This document shows positions 35,404 to 43,908 of a stretch of DNA of 64,000 nucleotides, piece after piece. Position 1 is the first letter of the stretch, and every line of letters begins with the position of its first letter. The stretch comes from CAMCXE01 sp046347475 (GTDB lineage Bacteria > Pseudomonadota > Gammaproteobacteria > Pseudomonadales > Cellvibrionaceae). The notes under the pieces are model-generated. The model worked only from the letters and a program-made list of their open reading frames with translations. It searched no databases and had not been told where the DNA came from. The stretch is taken from contig JAXMGD010000001.1 of NCBI GenBank assembly GCA_046347475.1, forward strand, positions 434,001 through 498,000, in the 5' to 3' direction. Position numbers and translations under genes: made by a program.

Positions 35404-36729
35404 TTATTTGGAGTCGCCCTCAGCCCCCGGCAGAGGTTTGCCAAGCGTATTCAACTGCTCCACAAATAAACCCGCAAACCCCAACAGCTGCTGTTGCACC
35501 AGGCAGGCCAGGGCGATCATCACCATCGCAGGCAGGATAATATCGGCATTGCGAGCCAGCTCCAGCACGGCCACCAGAGCTGCCAAAGGCGCATTAAGGC
35601 TCGCAGCCATCACGGCCGCCATTCCCAAAAGGGCAAACAGCTTAGCCACATCCGGCGGCAGGCCGAATAACCCAGCGCCCAAGGCGCCCCAAGCTCCGCC
35701 CAAACACGCGCCCGCCAATAGGTTGGGGCCAATGAGCCCACCGGGCACCCCAAGGCCCACCACCCAGGGCGCGAGCACTAGCTTGCACAGCCCCAAGGCG
35801 AGCAGTGCGCTAAGCGCGAGCTGGTTGTTGAGCACGGCCGCCAGGCTGTCAAAGCCAAGCCCTAATACCGCAGGCTGCCAGGCGGCCACCAGAGCGGTGC
35901 TGAGGGTTGCCAGCGCCAAGCGCAGGCCGAGGGGCCAGTGCCGCAGATGCAAGGCCCAGCGGTTGGCGAGCAGATAAAGGCCCGCCGCCAGCCCCAGCAA
36001 GGGCGCCCCCAAGGCCGCCCAGCCCAGGGTGCTGCCGAAGGAAAATCCGCTGAGATCGCTAAAACTAACCTGTAGGCTGGGCAGGGCAGTGGCCTGATAC
36101 GCCAGGGCGCCTACCACGGCCGCCAACATGACCGGTAAAACACCCTCCATATGCCAGCGCAGCAACACCACCTCAAATGCCAGGATCACCCCGGCCAGTG
36201 GGGTATCAAAACAGGCACCAATGGCCGCCGCCACGCCTGCAGCTAAAAGAATGCGGCACTCGTCAGGGGCCAGGGCGCGCCGCTGCCCCAACCAGGCCCC
36301 CACCCCGGCACCTAGGTGCACAATCGGGCCCTCCTGGCCCACGCTCTGGCCGCACATCAAGCTCACCACCGCCCCGGCCCATTGCAACAGCCAGTTGCGC
36401 AACGGCATATGTCCTTGGTGGTTGTGTACTCGGTCTATCACGTGGGCCACGCTCAGTTGGCGGGCCTGGGGCCCCGCCCAGTGATACAACAGCCACAGCG
36501 CCGCCGCGCCCAGTGCCAGGCTTAGGATCTGACTCAGGGTGCTCAGCTGCTCAAAATTTTCCGGCGCAATGCCCAGCAGTTGGCCGCACAGCCAGTCAAT
36601 CGCCGCGCGAAACACCAGCACACACAGGCTCACGCTAGCGCCTACGGCCAGCGCGTAAGCGCACAGAGTGCCCAGTCGGCCAGGGCCCTGGAGGGCCAAC
36701 TTTAGTTTTACCAGAAAGGTCTTTACCAT
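35404..36729 (-). CDS. ClC-family chloride channel/transporter
   Basis: A 441-residue membrane protein. The gating motif is GQEGP (in CGQSVGQEGPIVHLGAGVG), where the usual form is GREGP, so the external gating Glu is present. The GxFxP-type motif appears as GVPGGLIGPNLLAG. The GSGIP signature with the Cl--coordinating Ser is not recognisable; in its place is QLSVAHVIDRVHNHQG, so anion selectivity or coupling may differ. No CBS domains follow. The start at 36729 (MVKTFLVK) is favoured by GAGGGG; an upstream in-frame ATG at 36762 would bring it within 22 bases of argC. It is divergent from argC. Confidence 0.88.
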   Translation of the reverse strand: MVKTFLVKLKLALQGPGRLGTLCAYALAVGASVSLCVLVFRAAIDWLCGQLLGIAPENFEQLSTLSQILSLALGAAALWLLYHWAGPQARQLSVAHVIDRVHNHQGHMPLRNWLLQWAGAVVSLMCGQSVGQEGPIVHLGAGVGAWLGQRRALAPDECRILLAAGVAAAIGACFDTPLAGVILAFEVVLLRWHMEGVLPVMLAAVVGALAYQATALPSLQVSFSDLSGFSFGSTLGWAALGAPLLGLAAGLYLLANRWALHLRHWPLGLRLALATLSTALVAAWQPAVLGLGFDSLAAVLNNQLALSALLALGLCKLVLAPWVVGLGVPGGLIGPNLLAGACLGGAWGALGAGLFGLPPDVAKLFALLGMAAVMAASLNAPLAALVAVLELARNADIILPAMVMIALACLVQQQLLGFAGLFVEQLNTLGKPLPGAEGDSK

Positions 36730-36783
36730 ACGCCCCTCATTTTTCCTACACCTCGACACCATGCGGGGTGCGACGAGGTTGCT

Positions 36784-37824
36784 ATGGTTCGAATTGGTAT
36801 TGTGGGTGGCACTGGCTACACCGGAGTGGAGTTGCTGCGTTTACTGGCGGCCCATCCACAGGCGCAGGTGGACGTCATCACCTCGCGAGCGGAAGAGGGC
36901 ATGCCGGTGGCGGATATGTTCCCCAACCTGCGCGGCCACTACGACTTGCGTTTTAGCGCGCCGGATTTTAACCAGCTTAACCAATTGGATGTGGTATTTT
37001 TCGCCACCCCGCACGGAGTTGCCCAGGCCATGATGCCGCAGTTCATGGCGTCTAAAACCCGCGTGATTGATCTCTCCGCTGATTTTCGCATCCGCGATGT
37101 GGCCCTCTGGGAGCGCTGGTACGGCCAGCCCCACGGCTGCCCTGAGCTGGTGGCTCAAGCGGTGTACGGCTTGCCTGAAGTCAACCGCGCGCAGATTAAA
37201 ACCGCCAAGCTGATCGCCTGCCCAGGCTGTTACCCCACCTCGGTGCAGTTGGGCTTTTTACCCCTGATTGAGCGCGGTTTAATTGATACCAGCCGCTTAA
37301 TTGCCAACAGCGCCAGCGGTGTCAGTGGCGCGGGCAAACAGGCGAAAGTAGACAATCTATTTGCCGAGCTGAACGACAGCTTCAAAGCCTACGGGGTTGA
37401 GGGGCACCGTCATCTGCCGGAAATAGAACAGGGTCTCAACGACATGCAGCCCCAAGGGGCTCCTGCCGTTAACCTGACCTTCGTGCCGCACCTATTGCCT
37501 ACCGTGCGAGGCATCCACTCCACCCTCTACGCCACCCTCACGCAACCGGGGCTTGATCTGCAGGCCTTATTTGAAGAGCGCTACCAGAATGAGCCATTTG
37601 TGGATGTGTTACCCAAAGGCCAGTATCCCCAGACGCGCACTGTGCGCGGCACTAACCTGTGCCGCATCGCGGTAAGCCAGCCCCAAGGGCGCGACACAGT
37701 GGTGGTTATGGTGGCTGAAGATAACCTCACCAAAGGCGCCTCCGGTCAAGCCATCCAAAATATGAACATCATGCTGGGCCTACCTGAAACCATGGGCCTC
37801 AACCAGCCCGCCCTGTTGCCCTAG
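36784..37824 (+). CDS. argC: N-acetyl-gamma-glutamyl-phosphate reductase ArgC
   Basis: A 346-residue NADP-dependent enzyme of arginine synthesis. It begins MVRIGIVGGTGYTGVELLRL (dinucleotide-binding GxxGxxG) and contains the active-site Cys in ACPGCYPTSVQLG, plus GHRHLPEIEQ and the C-terminal GASGQAIQNMN. GAGG precedes the ATG. It heads a co-directional run with the DUF6776-like, bactofilin and erpA genes. Confidence 0.96.
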   Translation: MVRIGIVGGTGYTGVELLRLLAAHPQAQVDVITSRAEEGMPVADMFPNLRGHYDLRFSAPDFNQLNQLDVVFFATPHGVAQAMMPQFMASKTRVIDLSADFRIRDVALWERWYGQPHGCPELVAQAVYGLPEVNRAQIKTAKLIACPGCYPTSVQLGFLPLIERGLIDTSRLIANSASGVSGAGKQAKVDNLFAELNDSFKAYGVEGHRHLPEIEQGLNDMQPQGAPAVNLTFVPHLLPTVRGIHSTLYATLTQPGLDLQALFEERYQNEPFVDVLPKGQYPQTRTVRGTNLCRIAVSQPQGRDTVVVMVAEDNLTKGASGQAIQNMNIMLGLPETMGLNQPALLP

Positions 37825-37832
37825 GTCTTCTT

Positions 37833-38588
37833 ATGAGCACGGTAAAAGTAAAAGGCAGCAAACACTACCCCATGAAAGTGGTCGCCCACCGCCCCCTGCG
37901 GGACTGGTCTATTCGCCTCGGGGTTGCCCTTGGATTTATCGCAGTCGTGGCGGGCAGCTATCTGCAGCGTCAGTGGCACAGCAGCCAGCTTAGCGAGGAT
38001 CTGGCGCAAGCTCAGGCGGCCCTGGCCCAGGCGCAAAGCTCCGAAAGCCAGATACGCCAACAGCTTGCCAACATGGAGATGGGCGCAGAGGTGGATCGCA
38101 AATCGAGCCAGGATGTGCGCTCTGAGATCAGCGCACTTAAAGAACAGGTGCAATTACAGCAGCAACAATTAAACTTCTACCGCTCCTTAATGAACCCGGC
38201 GGAGGGCAAACAGGGCTTGGCCATCGGTGAATTGGAGTACACCCGAGGCGCCGAACCGCAGCGCTATCATTACAGCCTTAAAGTGCTGCAGCTGGCCAAC
38301 CTCGAGCAAATCAGTGATTTCGATGGCGAATGGCATTTTAAGTTGGTGGGCAAGCAGCAGGGCCAATGGCGCGGCCTGGAACTCAAAGACCTCACCCCCG
38401 GCTACGAGGCTAGCGCCAACAAACTCAAATTTAAGTACTACCAAACCCTCAGCGGTGAGATAGTCTTACCCGAGGGCTTTGAGCCTGAATACACCGAACT
38501 GGAAGCGCGTGCGCCGGGTAAGGCGCCGGTAAACAAACGCTTCAAATGGAATGGCCAGAGCCTCGCCGCCAACCAACCTGACCCTTAG
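37833..38588 (+). CDS. DUF6776-like membrane-anchored coiled-coil protein
   Basis: A 251-residue protein with one membrane segment (LGVALGFIAVVAGSYL), then a coiled coil rich in Gln/Ala (SEDLAQAQAALAQAQSSE, SALKEQVQLQQQQLNFYRSL), then a folded C-terminal part (GLAIGELEYTRG, WHFKLVGKQQG, KFKYYQTLSGEIVLPEGF). The family is found next to bactofilin genes in many gammaproteobacteria. It begins eight bases after argC and ends eight bases before bactofilin. A role in anchoring bactofilin at the membrane is inferred from context. Confidence 0.78.
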   Translation: MSTVKVKGSKHYPMKVVAHRPLRDWSIRLGVALGFIAVVAGSYLQRQWHSSQLSEDLAQAQAALAQAQSSESQIRQQLANMEMGAEVDRKSSQDVRSEISALKEQVQLQQQQLNFYRSLMNPAEGKQGLAIGELEYTRGAEPQRYHYSLKVLQLANLEQISDFDGEWHFKLVGKQQGQWRGLELKDLTPGYEASANKLKFKYYQTLSGEIVLPEGFEPEYTELEARAPGKAPVNKRFKWNGQSLAANQPDP

Positions 38589-38596
38589 GAGCCACC

Positions 38597-38989
38597 ATGG
38601 GCTTTGCTAATACTCATACCCTCATCGCCAAAGGTACCAAGATCATCGGCGATCTCTACTTCGCTGGCGATTTGCAAATTGAAGGGGAGATCAAAGGTAA
38701 CGTTCATGCTGAAGCCGGCACTCAAGCCCGCGTGGTGGTGGCGGAGCACGGCCGGGTGGTGGGCGAAATCCACGGCACTCAAGTGGTAATCAACGGCCAG
38801 GTCACGGGGGATGTCTACTCCACCAAACACCTTGAGCTGGCCGCCAAGGCGCAGGTGACGGGCAATGTGTATTATCAGTTGATCGAGATGGTTAAGGGGG
38901 CACAGGTGAACGGCAGCCTGGTTCGCCAAGACGCCGCAGAGCCTGCGCCCGCCGCTAAAAAGAATGCCAGTGAGAAATCTCCCGCCTAG
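38597..38989 (+). CDS. Bactofilin-family cytoskeletal protein
   Basis: A 130-residue protein made of short beta-helix turns: KGTKIIGDLYFAGDLQIEG, IKGNVHAEAGTQARVVVAEH, GRVVGEIHGTQVVINGQVTG, then KHLELAAKAQVTGNVYY. This is the bactofilin (DUF583, CcmA-like) core, which polymerises into filaments affecting cell shape or peptidoglycan metabolism. A Pro/Ala/Lys tail follows. AGGAG lies seven bases before the ATG. Closely following the DUF6776-like gene, it is likely in one operon with it and argC. Confidence 0.93.
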   Translation: MGFANTHTLIAKGTKIIGDLYFAGDLQIEGEIKGNVHAEAGTQARVVVAEHGRVVGEIHGTQVVINGQVTGDVYSTKHLELAAKAQVTGNVYYQLIEMVKGAQVNGSLVRQDAAEPAPAAKKNASEKSPA

Positions 38990-39007
38990 GGCTAAAATCG
39001 GTAATAC

Positions 39008-39037
39008 TTGACTGAATTACTAGGGCAACTGGATAAT
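39008..39037 (+). promoter_or_regulatory. Sigma70-like promoter for erpA
   Basis: TTGACT at 39008-39013, an 18-base spacer and GATAAT at 39032-39037. The start codon of erpA is 29 bases further on, with GAGG about nine bases before it. This suggests erpA is transcribed on its own in addition to any read-through from bactofilin. Confidence 0.6.
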
Positions 39038-39065
39038 CCGGCCCGTAATCTGCGAGGTACATCTT

Positions 39066-39419
39066 ATGTCCGCCATTCAAACCTACACCCCGTCCCCCCT
39101 GCTGGTGACTGAAAACGCCGTGAAAAAAGTGCGCAGCTTGGTCGAGGAAGAGGGCAATCCCGCGCTCAAAATGCGCGTGTACGTAACTGGCGGCGGCTGC
39201 TCGGGTTTCCAGTATGGTTTTAGTTTTGAAGAAGAAGCCGCTGAAGACGACACCCTCATTGAAAAAGACGGCATCACACTGCTCTTAGACCCCATGAGCT
39301 ACCCCTATTTGGTGGGTTCTCAATTGGATTACGAAGAGGGCCTACAGGGAGCCAAATTCGCCATCAACAACCCCAACGCCACCTCAACCTGCGGCTGCGG
39401 TTCGTCGTTCTCAATTTAA
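39066..39419 (+). CDS. erpA: ErpA iron-sulfur cluster insertion protein
   Basis: A 117-residue A-type carrier. The three conserved Cys lie in GGGCSGFQYGF and TCGCGSSFSI. A-type carriers bind and deliver [2Fe-2S]/[4Fe-4S] clusters to apoproteins. ErpA rather than IscA/SufA is supported by length, N-terminal extension and the gene neighbourhood (argC on one side, anmK on the other), typical for erpA in gammaproteobacteria. Start supported by GAGG. Confidence 0.93.
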   Translation: MSAIQTYTPSPLLVTENAVKKVRSLVEEEGNPALKMRVYVTGGGCSGFQYGFSFEEEAAEDDTLIEKDGITLLLDPMSYPYLVGSQLDYEEGLQGAKFAINNPNATSTCGCGSSFSI

Positions 39420-39616
39420 TAGTTGATTGGGTTTGTCCGGCGTATTGGTGTTCGGATATAGCCATAAGCCGAATAAAGGGCGGCCCTGGTTGCCTGCTTT
39501 TCTTTGAGTAAAATTTAGTTAACAACTTCGGCTACAGCGGCGCCCTGAGAGGGGCCCAAGGCTTGTGAGTCTTAATCTAACCGGGCCCGACCCGGCCGCT
39601 AAACCTTCTCGCATTG

Positions 39617-40732
39617 CTAAAAAGCTTCACCCGCCGGATAAATAGCCCCCAACACCACCGCCTGACCCGCTCCAGTCACACTCGGCAAATTACCGGGCAG
39701 CCCTTCTAAACAGCGCTTAGCCAACCAGGCAAACGCCATAGCTTCAACCCACTGGGGGGGCACGCCCACAGCGGCGGTGGTAGACAGCGGCTTTTGCAGC
39801 AGGGCTTCTAACCTGCTCCATAACAGCTGGTTATTGACCCCGCCTCCACACAGATAAATATCATCGCAATCCGGGCAGAAGCGCTCCAGCGCACGGTTAA
39901 TGCTCACCGCCGTTAGCTCCAGTAGGGTGCGTTGCACATTCGCGGCCTCGATAGGCGCGCAGTGGGCTAAAACAGTCTCCAGCCAGGCCAAGGTGAATTC
40001 TTCTTTGCCTGTGCTCTTAGGGGGGGGCTGTGAAAAATAAGGGTGGCTAAGTAATTGAACCAACAGCCCAGAATCGACCGACCCGCTGGCGGCCCACAGG
40101 CCATCGGCATCAAACGCCAGGTTTTGGTGCCGCTGGATCCAAGCGTCCATCAAACCGTTGCCCGGCCCAGTATCAAACCCTATGCAAGCACCTTCGCGCG
40201 GTAAGTAGGTGAGGTTGGCAATGCCGCCTATGTTGAGCACACAGCGGCTCGCCGTGGCGCTGCCAAAGACCGCCTGATGAAAACCCGGTACGAGCGGGGC
40301 ACCCTGGCCGCCCACTGCAATGTCCCGCCCACGAAAGTCGCCCACCACACATATCCCTGTTGTTTGCGCCAAGTAGTGGTGGTCGCCAATTTGTAGGGAG
40401 AAGGCGTGTCCCGTCGCAGGGCTGGGTCTGTGGCGAATAGTTTGGCCGTGGTTGCCAATCGCCAGAATCTGTGTCCTCGGCACTTCCGCCTGCGTTAACA
40501 GCGCTGTCACTGCCGAGCTGTAGAGGTAACCCAGCTGCCGATGCAACGCCCCCATACGGTCGATTTCATCAGGGCCTGGTGTGAATAATTCGATTATCTG
40601 AGCGCGCAGGCTCGGTGGGATGGGCTCACTGTGGGTATGCAGCAGCACTGGCGCAGGCCCCTGAAAATCCACTAATACCGCATCTACTGCATCAACGCTG
40701 GTGCCAGACATTAAACCTATGTAATAACGCAT
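39617..40732 (-). CDS. anmK: Anhydro-N-acetylmuramic acid kinase AnmK
   Basis: A 371-residue kinase of peptidoglycan recycling that cleaves and phosphorylates 1,6-anhydro-MurNAc. Motifs: YIGLMSGTSVDAVDAVLVDF at the start, IGNHGQTIRHRP, DFRGRDIAVGGQGAPL, VLNIGGIANLTYLP, GFDTGPGNGLMDAW and YLCGGGVNN. The ATG at 40732 fits the family start (MRYYIGLMSG); the open frame extends 12 codons further with no family similarity. It is convergent with erpA and follows the M23 peptidase gene on the minus strand after an intrinsic terminator. Confidence 0.95.
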   Translation of the reverse strand: MRYYIGLMSGTSVDAVDAVLVDFQGPAPVLLHTHSEPIPPSLRAQIIELFTPGPDEIDRMGALHRQLGYLYSSAVTALLTQAEVPRTQILAIGNHGQTIRHRPSPATGHAFSLQIGDHHYLAQTTGICVVGDFRGRDIAVGGQGAPLVPGFHQAVFGSATASRCVLNIGGIANLTYLPREGACIGFDTGPGNGLMDAWIQRHQNLAFDADGLWAASGSVDSGLLVQLLSHPYFSQPPPKSTGKEEFTLAWLETVLAHCAPIEAANVQRTLLELTAVSINRALERFCPDCDDIYLCGGGVNNQLLWSRLEALLQKPLSTTAAVGVPPQWVEAMAFAWLAKRCLEGLPGNLPSVTGAGQAVVLGAIYPAGEAF

Positions 40733-40782
40733 AAAGTAGTTTGCCGTTGAGGGAAGGGCTAAGCCCAACTCACACCCATAAA

Positions 40783-40814
40783 AAAGGCGCCAAGCTATAA
40801 AGCTTGGCGCCTTT
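40783..40814 (-). terminator. Intrinsic terminator of the M23 peptidase gene
   Basis: Perfect stem AAAGGCGCCAAGCT-ATAA-AGCTTGGCGCCTTT. Read on the minus strand it is followed by a T run, and it lies 17 bases after the stop of the M23 peptidase gene, so anmK probably has its own promoter. Confidence 0.9.
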
Positions 40815-40830
40815 CGGGAACTGGGGAGTA

Positions 40831-42285
40831 TTAAAGGGCGTTTTGATTCGCTGGAGTGCCCCGCTGTACGGCCACCACGCGCGGCTTACCGGCTGCGTCT
40901 TTGAGCTGAGCAAACAAGGGTTGAATCTGGGCACTAAAACGGCTCATCTCATTCTTAGCAATCCCATCCGCCTTGGGCAGGGTTACGGTAACGGGATTAA
41001 CTACCTTATCGCCGATGTGAAATTCGTAATGTAAGTGGGGGCCAGTGGCAAGACCGGTAGAACCCACATAACCAATTATTTGGCCTTGTTTTACCGAGCT
41101 GCCTTTACGAATGCCATTGGCAAACCGGCTCATATGGCCATACAAAGTAGAATAATTACCCGCGTGGTCGATGGTCACACAGTTGCCGAAGCCACTGTAT
41201 GTGCCCGCCAGCGTAACCTTGCCATCACCTGCTGCCATAATCGGGGTGCCGGTGGGGGCTGAGTAATCCACACCCTTGTGCGCACGAATTTTGTTCAATA
41301 TCGGGTGCAAACGCCCCAAGCTAAAGCCTGACGTGATGCGCGCAAATTCAACGGGGGTGCGCAAAAACCCTTTGCGCAGCGCTTTGCCATCGTCACTGTA
41401 AAACTGCCCTTGGCCATCTTTATCCAGGTAGCGAACCGCTTTATAAACCTTGCCTTCATTGACAAACTCAGCCGCCAGCAGCTGCTCGCCACCAACCTTC
41501 TTGCCATCCAAATAGGCTTCTTCGTAGAGAATTTTAAAACTGTCGCCTGGCTGCAAATCCAAGGCAAAGTCGATATCAAAAGCGAAAACATTAGCCATGT
41601 CGTAAACAAGTTTGTCACTAATTTGCGCCGATTTAGCCGCGCCGTATAAGGAGCTTTGAATTACGGCACTGGCAACTTTGGTTTGGATATCGGGTTTGCG
41701 TTTGCTTTCGCTGTAGACAAATTTTTCACCCTGGCGGGTAAAGGTGCGTGTTTCCAACAGATTGGGTTGGTAATCAACGCGGGTGAGGGCGCCTTGCGGG
41801 TCGAGGGTGAAGGTCAGCCTATGGCCAGGATGCATCTGTTTGAGGGTTTTGGATTCTTTGCAGCTCTCCAACACCTCGGCCAGCTTTTTGTTATCTAGGC
41901 CTGCGCGTTGAAAGATTGAGGAGAGATTATCGCCTTTGCCAACAACCTCATGTTTTACCAGAGGGTCTTGCGTCGCTTCGGCTGGCTGGGGGGCAGTGTC
42001 AAATTCGTAGAAGGAGAGCGGATTAGATTTGGGAATAAGGGTGGCTAAAGGGTTGAGCAGTTCTTCTGCCTCAGGTGCAGCCTGCCCTTCCAGTGGTGTA
42101 TACACACTCGGGCGCTCTTCGTTGCTCGAAGCTTGGGTTTCCGCGGCATCCTTATTGGATTTTGGCACGTTAATGAGCGTGACTAATCCCGCCACTAAGC
42201 AGCTGGCAACCACTAAATGCCAACGAGGAAAGGCCTCGCGGTCACTGTTCTGTAACTTGAGCCATATAGTTTTGATTATTTTCAT
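40831..42285 (-). CDS. M23 peptidoglycan DD-endopeptidase, MepM-like
   Basis: A 484-residue envelope protein. One N-terminal transmembrane anchor (WHLVVASCLVAGLVTLINV) is followed by a linker, a LysM/OapA-like region (HEVVGKGDNLSSIFQRAGL, then HPGHRLTF), a second domain (VYDMANVFAFDIDFALDLQP), and the C-terminal LytM catalytic domain with zinc ligands HKGVD, then GPHLHYEFH. Enzymes of this type cut D-Ala-mDAP cross-links during wall growth. The gene neighbours tyrS divergently and anmK downstream, the usual gammaproteobacterial order. Confidence 0.93.
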   Translation of the reverse strand: MKIIKTIWLKLQNSDREAFPRWHLVVASCLVAGLVTLINVPKSNKDAAETQASSNEERPSVYTPLEGQAAPEAEELLNPLATLIPKSNPLSFYEFDTAPQPAEATQDPLVKHEVVGKGDNLSSIFQRAGLDNKKLAEVLESCKESKTLKQMHPGHRLTFTLDPQGALTRVDYQPNLLETRTFTRQGEKFVYSESKRKPDIQTKVASAVIQSSLYGAAKSAQISDKLVYDMANVFAFDIDFALDLQPGDSFKILYEEAYLDGKKVGGEQLLAAEFVNEGKVYKAVRYLDKDGQGQFYSDDGKALRKGFLRTPVEFARITSGFSLGRLHPILNKIRAHKGVDYSAPTGTPIMAAGDGKVTLAGTYSGFGNCVTIDHAGNYSTLYGHMSRFANGIRKGSSVKQGQIIGYVGSTGLATGPHLHYEFHIGDKVVNPVTVTLPKADGIAKNEMSRFSAQIQPLFAQLKDAAGKPRVVAVQRGTPANQNAL

Positions 42286-42483
42286 TGTCAGGACGTAGCT
42301 GTTGGCACGGGTGGATTTATAGCAGAAAATTTTTAGGGAAGCACCCTTCAGACTAAAAATGCATGAAATTTATTGGAATAAGATCAGGCAAAAAGTGAGG
42401 ATTAGCTGCCCAGGATTTGAGCCATCAGGGCATCTTCTGTATGGTGTCGCGCTTTGAAAAAGTTCACTTTAGCGAGACAAAAC

Positions 42484-43785
42484 ATGCCTGTTGACCCGAC
42501 TTTGCTTGATGACCTGCAAAAACGCGGCCTAATTGCCCAGATGACGGGCGACCAACAACTAAAAGAATTTCTCCAGTCCCCTCGCACCCTCTATGCGGGC
42601 TTCGACCCAACTGCCGACAGCCTCCACATAGGCAGCCTAGTACCGCTGCTAGCCCTCAAGCGTTTTCAGCGGGCTGGCCATAAACCTATAGCCTTGGTCG
42701 GCGGGGCCACCGGTTTGATCGGCGACCCAAGCTTCAAAGCCCAAGAGCGTAAACTCAATACCCCGGATGTGGTTGCCCAGTGGGTGCAGCGCCTCAAAGA
42801 TCAAGTCAGCCAATTCATAGACTTTGATGATTCACCTAGTGGCGCCCTGGTTGTCAATAACCTGGACTGGGTGGGCAATCTCAGCGTGCTGGATTTTTTG
42901 CGCGATGTAGGCAAACACTTCTCGGTCAACAACATGATCAACAAGGAGTCTGTAAAGCAGCGGTTAGATCGCGAAGGAGAAGGTATCTCTTTTACCGAAT
43001 TTACCTACATGCTGCTGCAGTCTTTTGATTTTGCCGAATTGTACAAAACCTGTGGCTGCACCCTGCAAATTGGCGGCTCGGATCAATGGGGGAACATCAC
43101 CGGCGGTGTGGACTTAACGCGCCGCCTACACGGCGGCCAAGTGTTTGGTATGACCCTGCCCCTGGTCACAAAGGCCGATGGCACCAAATTTGGCAAAACG
43201 GAAAGCGGTACCGTGTGGTTGTCCGCCGCCAAAACCTCCCCCTACGCTTTTTACCAGTTCTGGCTCGCAACCGCCGATGCTGATGTGTATAAGTTTCTGA
43301 AATACTTTACTTTTTTAAGTGTTGAGGCAATCGACGCCATCGAGCAGACCGATCGCGCCAGTGGCACTAAACCACAGGCTCAGGCCATCCTCGCCCGCGA
43401 AGTCACCCAGTTGGTTCACGGTGACAAGGGCCTACAGGCCGCCTTGAGGATCACGGAGGCGCTTTTTTGCGGTGAACTCATGTCTCTCACCGCAGAGGAT
43501 TTTGCCCAGCTCGCCCAGGATGGCCTGCCCGCCACAGCTTTACAGAGCGACGTGCTGGCAACCCAATCGCTAGCGCAGATACTTAGCGAGGCGGGCGCGG
43601 TGCAAAGCGGCAAACAAGTGAAGGATGCGCTCAGCAGTGGTTCGCTGCTGGTGAACGGAACAGCCCTAGATGCGGCTGCGCTGATGGATACCCGTCAGGT
43701 GTTCTCGCCTGATAAATCGATGCATGGAAAATACTTCTTAGTCAAGATCGGCAAAAAAAAGCACCATCTGTTTTTTCTTGCCTAA
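42484..43785 (+). CDS. tyrS: Tyrosyl-tRNA synthetase TyrS
   Basis: A 433-residue class I synthetase. The HIGH motif appears as HIGS (DSLHIGSLVPLLAL) and the KMSKS equivalent as KFGKTESG, typical of bacterial TyrS. GGSDQWGNITGG is present, and the C-terminal S4 domain ends VKIGKKKHHLFFLA. The ATG at 42484 is chosen; the open frame reaches a TTG at 42454, which adds ten atypical residues. Divergent from the M23 peptidase gene; the 200-base gap shows no T-box. Confidence 0.96.
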   Translation: MPVDPTLLDDLQKRGLIAQMTGDQQLKEFLQSPRTLYAGFDPTADSLHIGSLVPLLALKRFQRAGHKPIALVGGATGLIGDPSFKAQERKLNTPDVVAQWVQRLKDQVSQFIDFDDSPSGALVVNNLDWVGNLSVLDFLRDVGKHFSVNNMINKESVKQRLDREGEGISFTEFTYMLLQSFDFAELYKTCGCTLQIGGSDQWGNITGGVDLTRRLHGGQVFGMTLPLVTKADGTKFGKTESGTVWLSAAKTSPYAFYQFWLATADADVYKFLKYFTFLSVEAIDAIEQTDRASGTKPQAQAILAREVTQLVHGDKGLQAALRITEALFCGELMSLTAEDFAQLAQDGLPATALQSDVLATQSLAQILSEAGAVQSGKQVKDALSSGSLLVNGTALDAAALMDTRQVFSPDKSMHGKYFLVKIGKKKHHLFFLA

Positions 43786-43801
43786 AACACGTATTGTCAG
43801 T

Positions 43802-43831
43802 TTGACTTCCGCCGGAATCGCTAGCTACTAT
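43802..43831 (+). promoter_or_regulatory. Sigma70-like promoter of the TonB-dependent receptor gene
   Basis: TTGACT at 43802-43807, an 18-base spacer and TACTAT at 43826-43831, close to consensus. The start codon is 78 bases downstream, leaving a leader of about 70 bases that contains an A/T-rich TTGATATTAATAATAATTGG patch before the GGGG ribosome site. Confidence 0.6.
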
Positions 43832-43908
43832 CCTTCCTGGCGCCAGTCTTTGTGGGGCTTCCCGCGTGCTGGCACGAAATTGATATTAATAATAATTGGG
43901 GCAGAATA

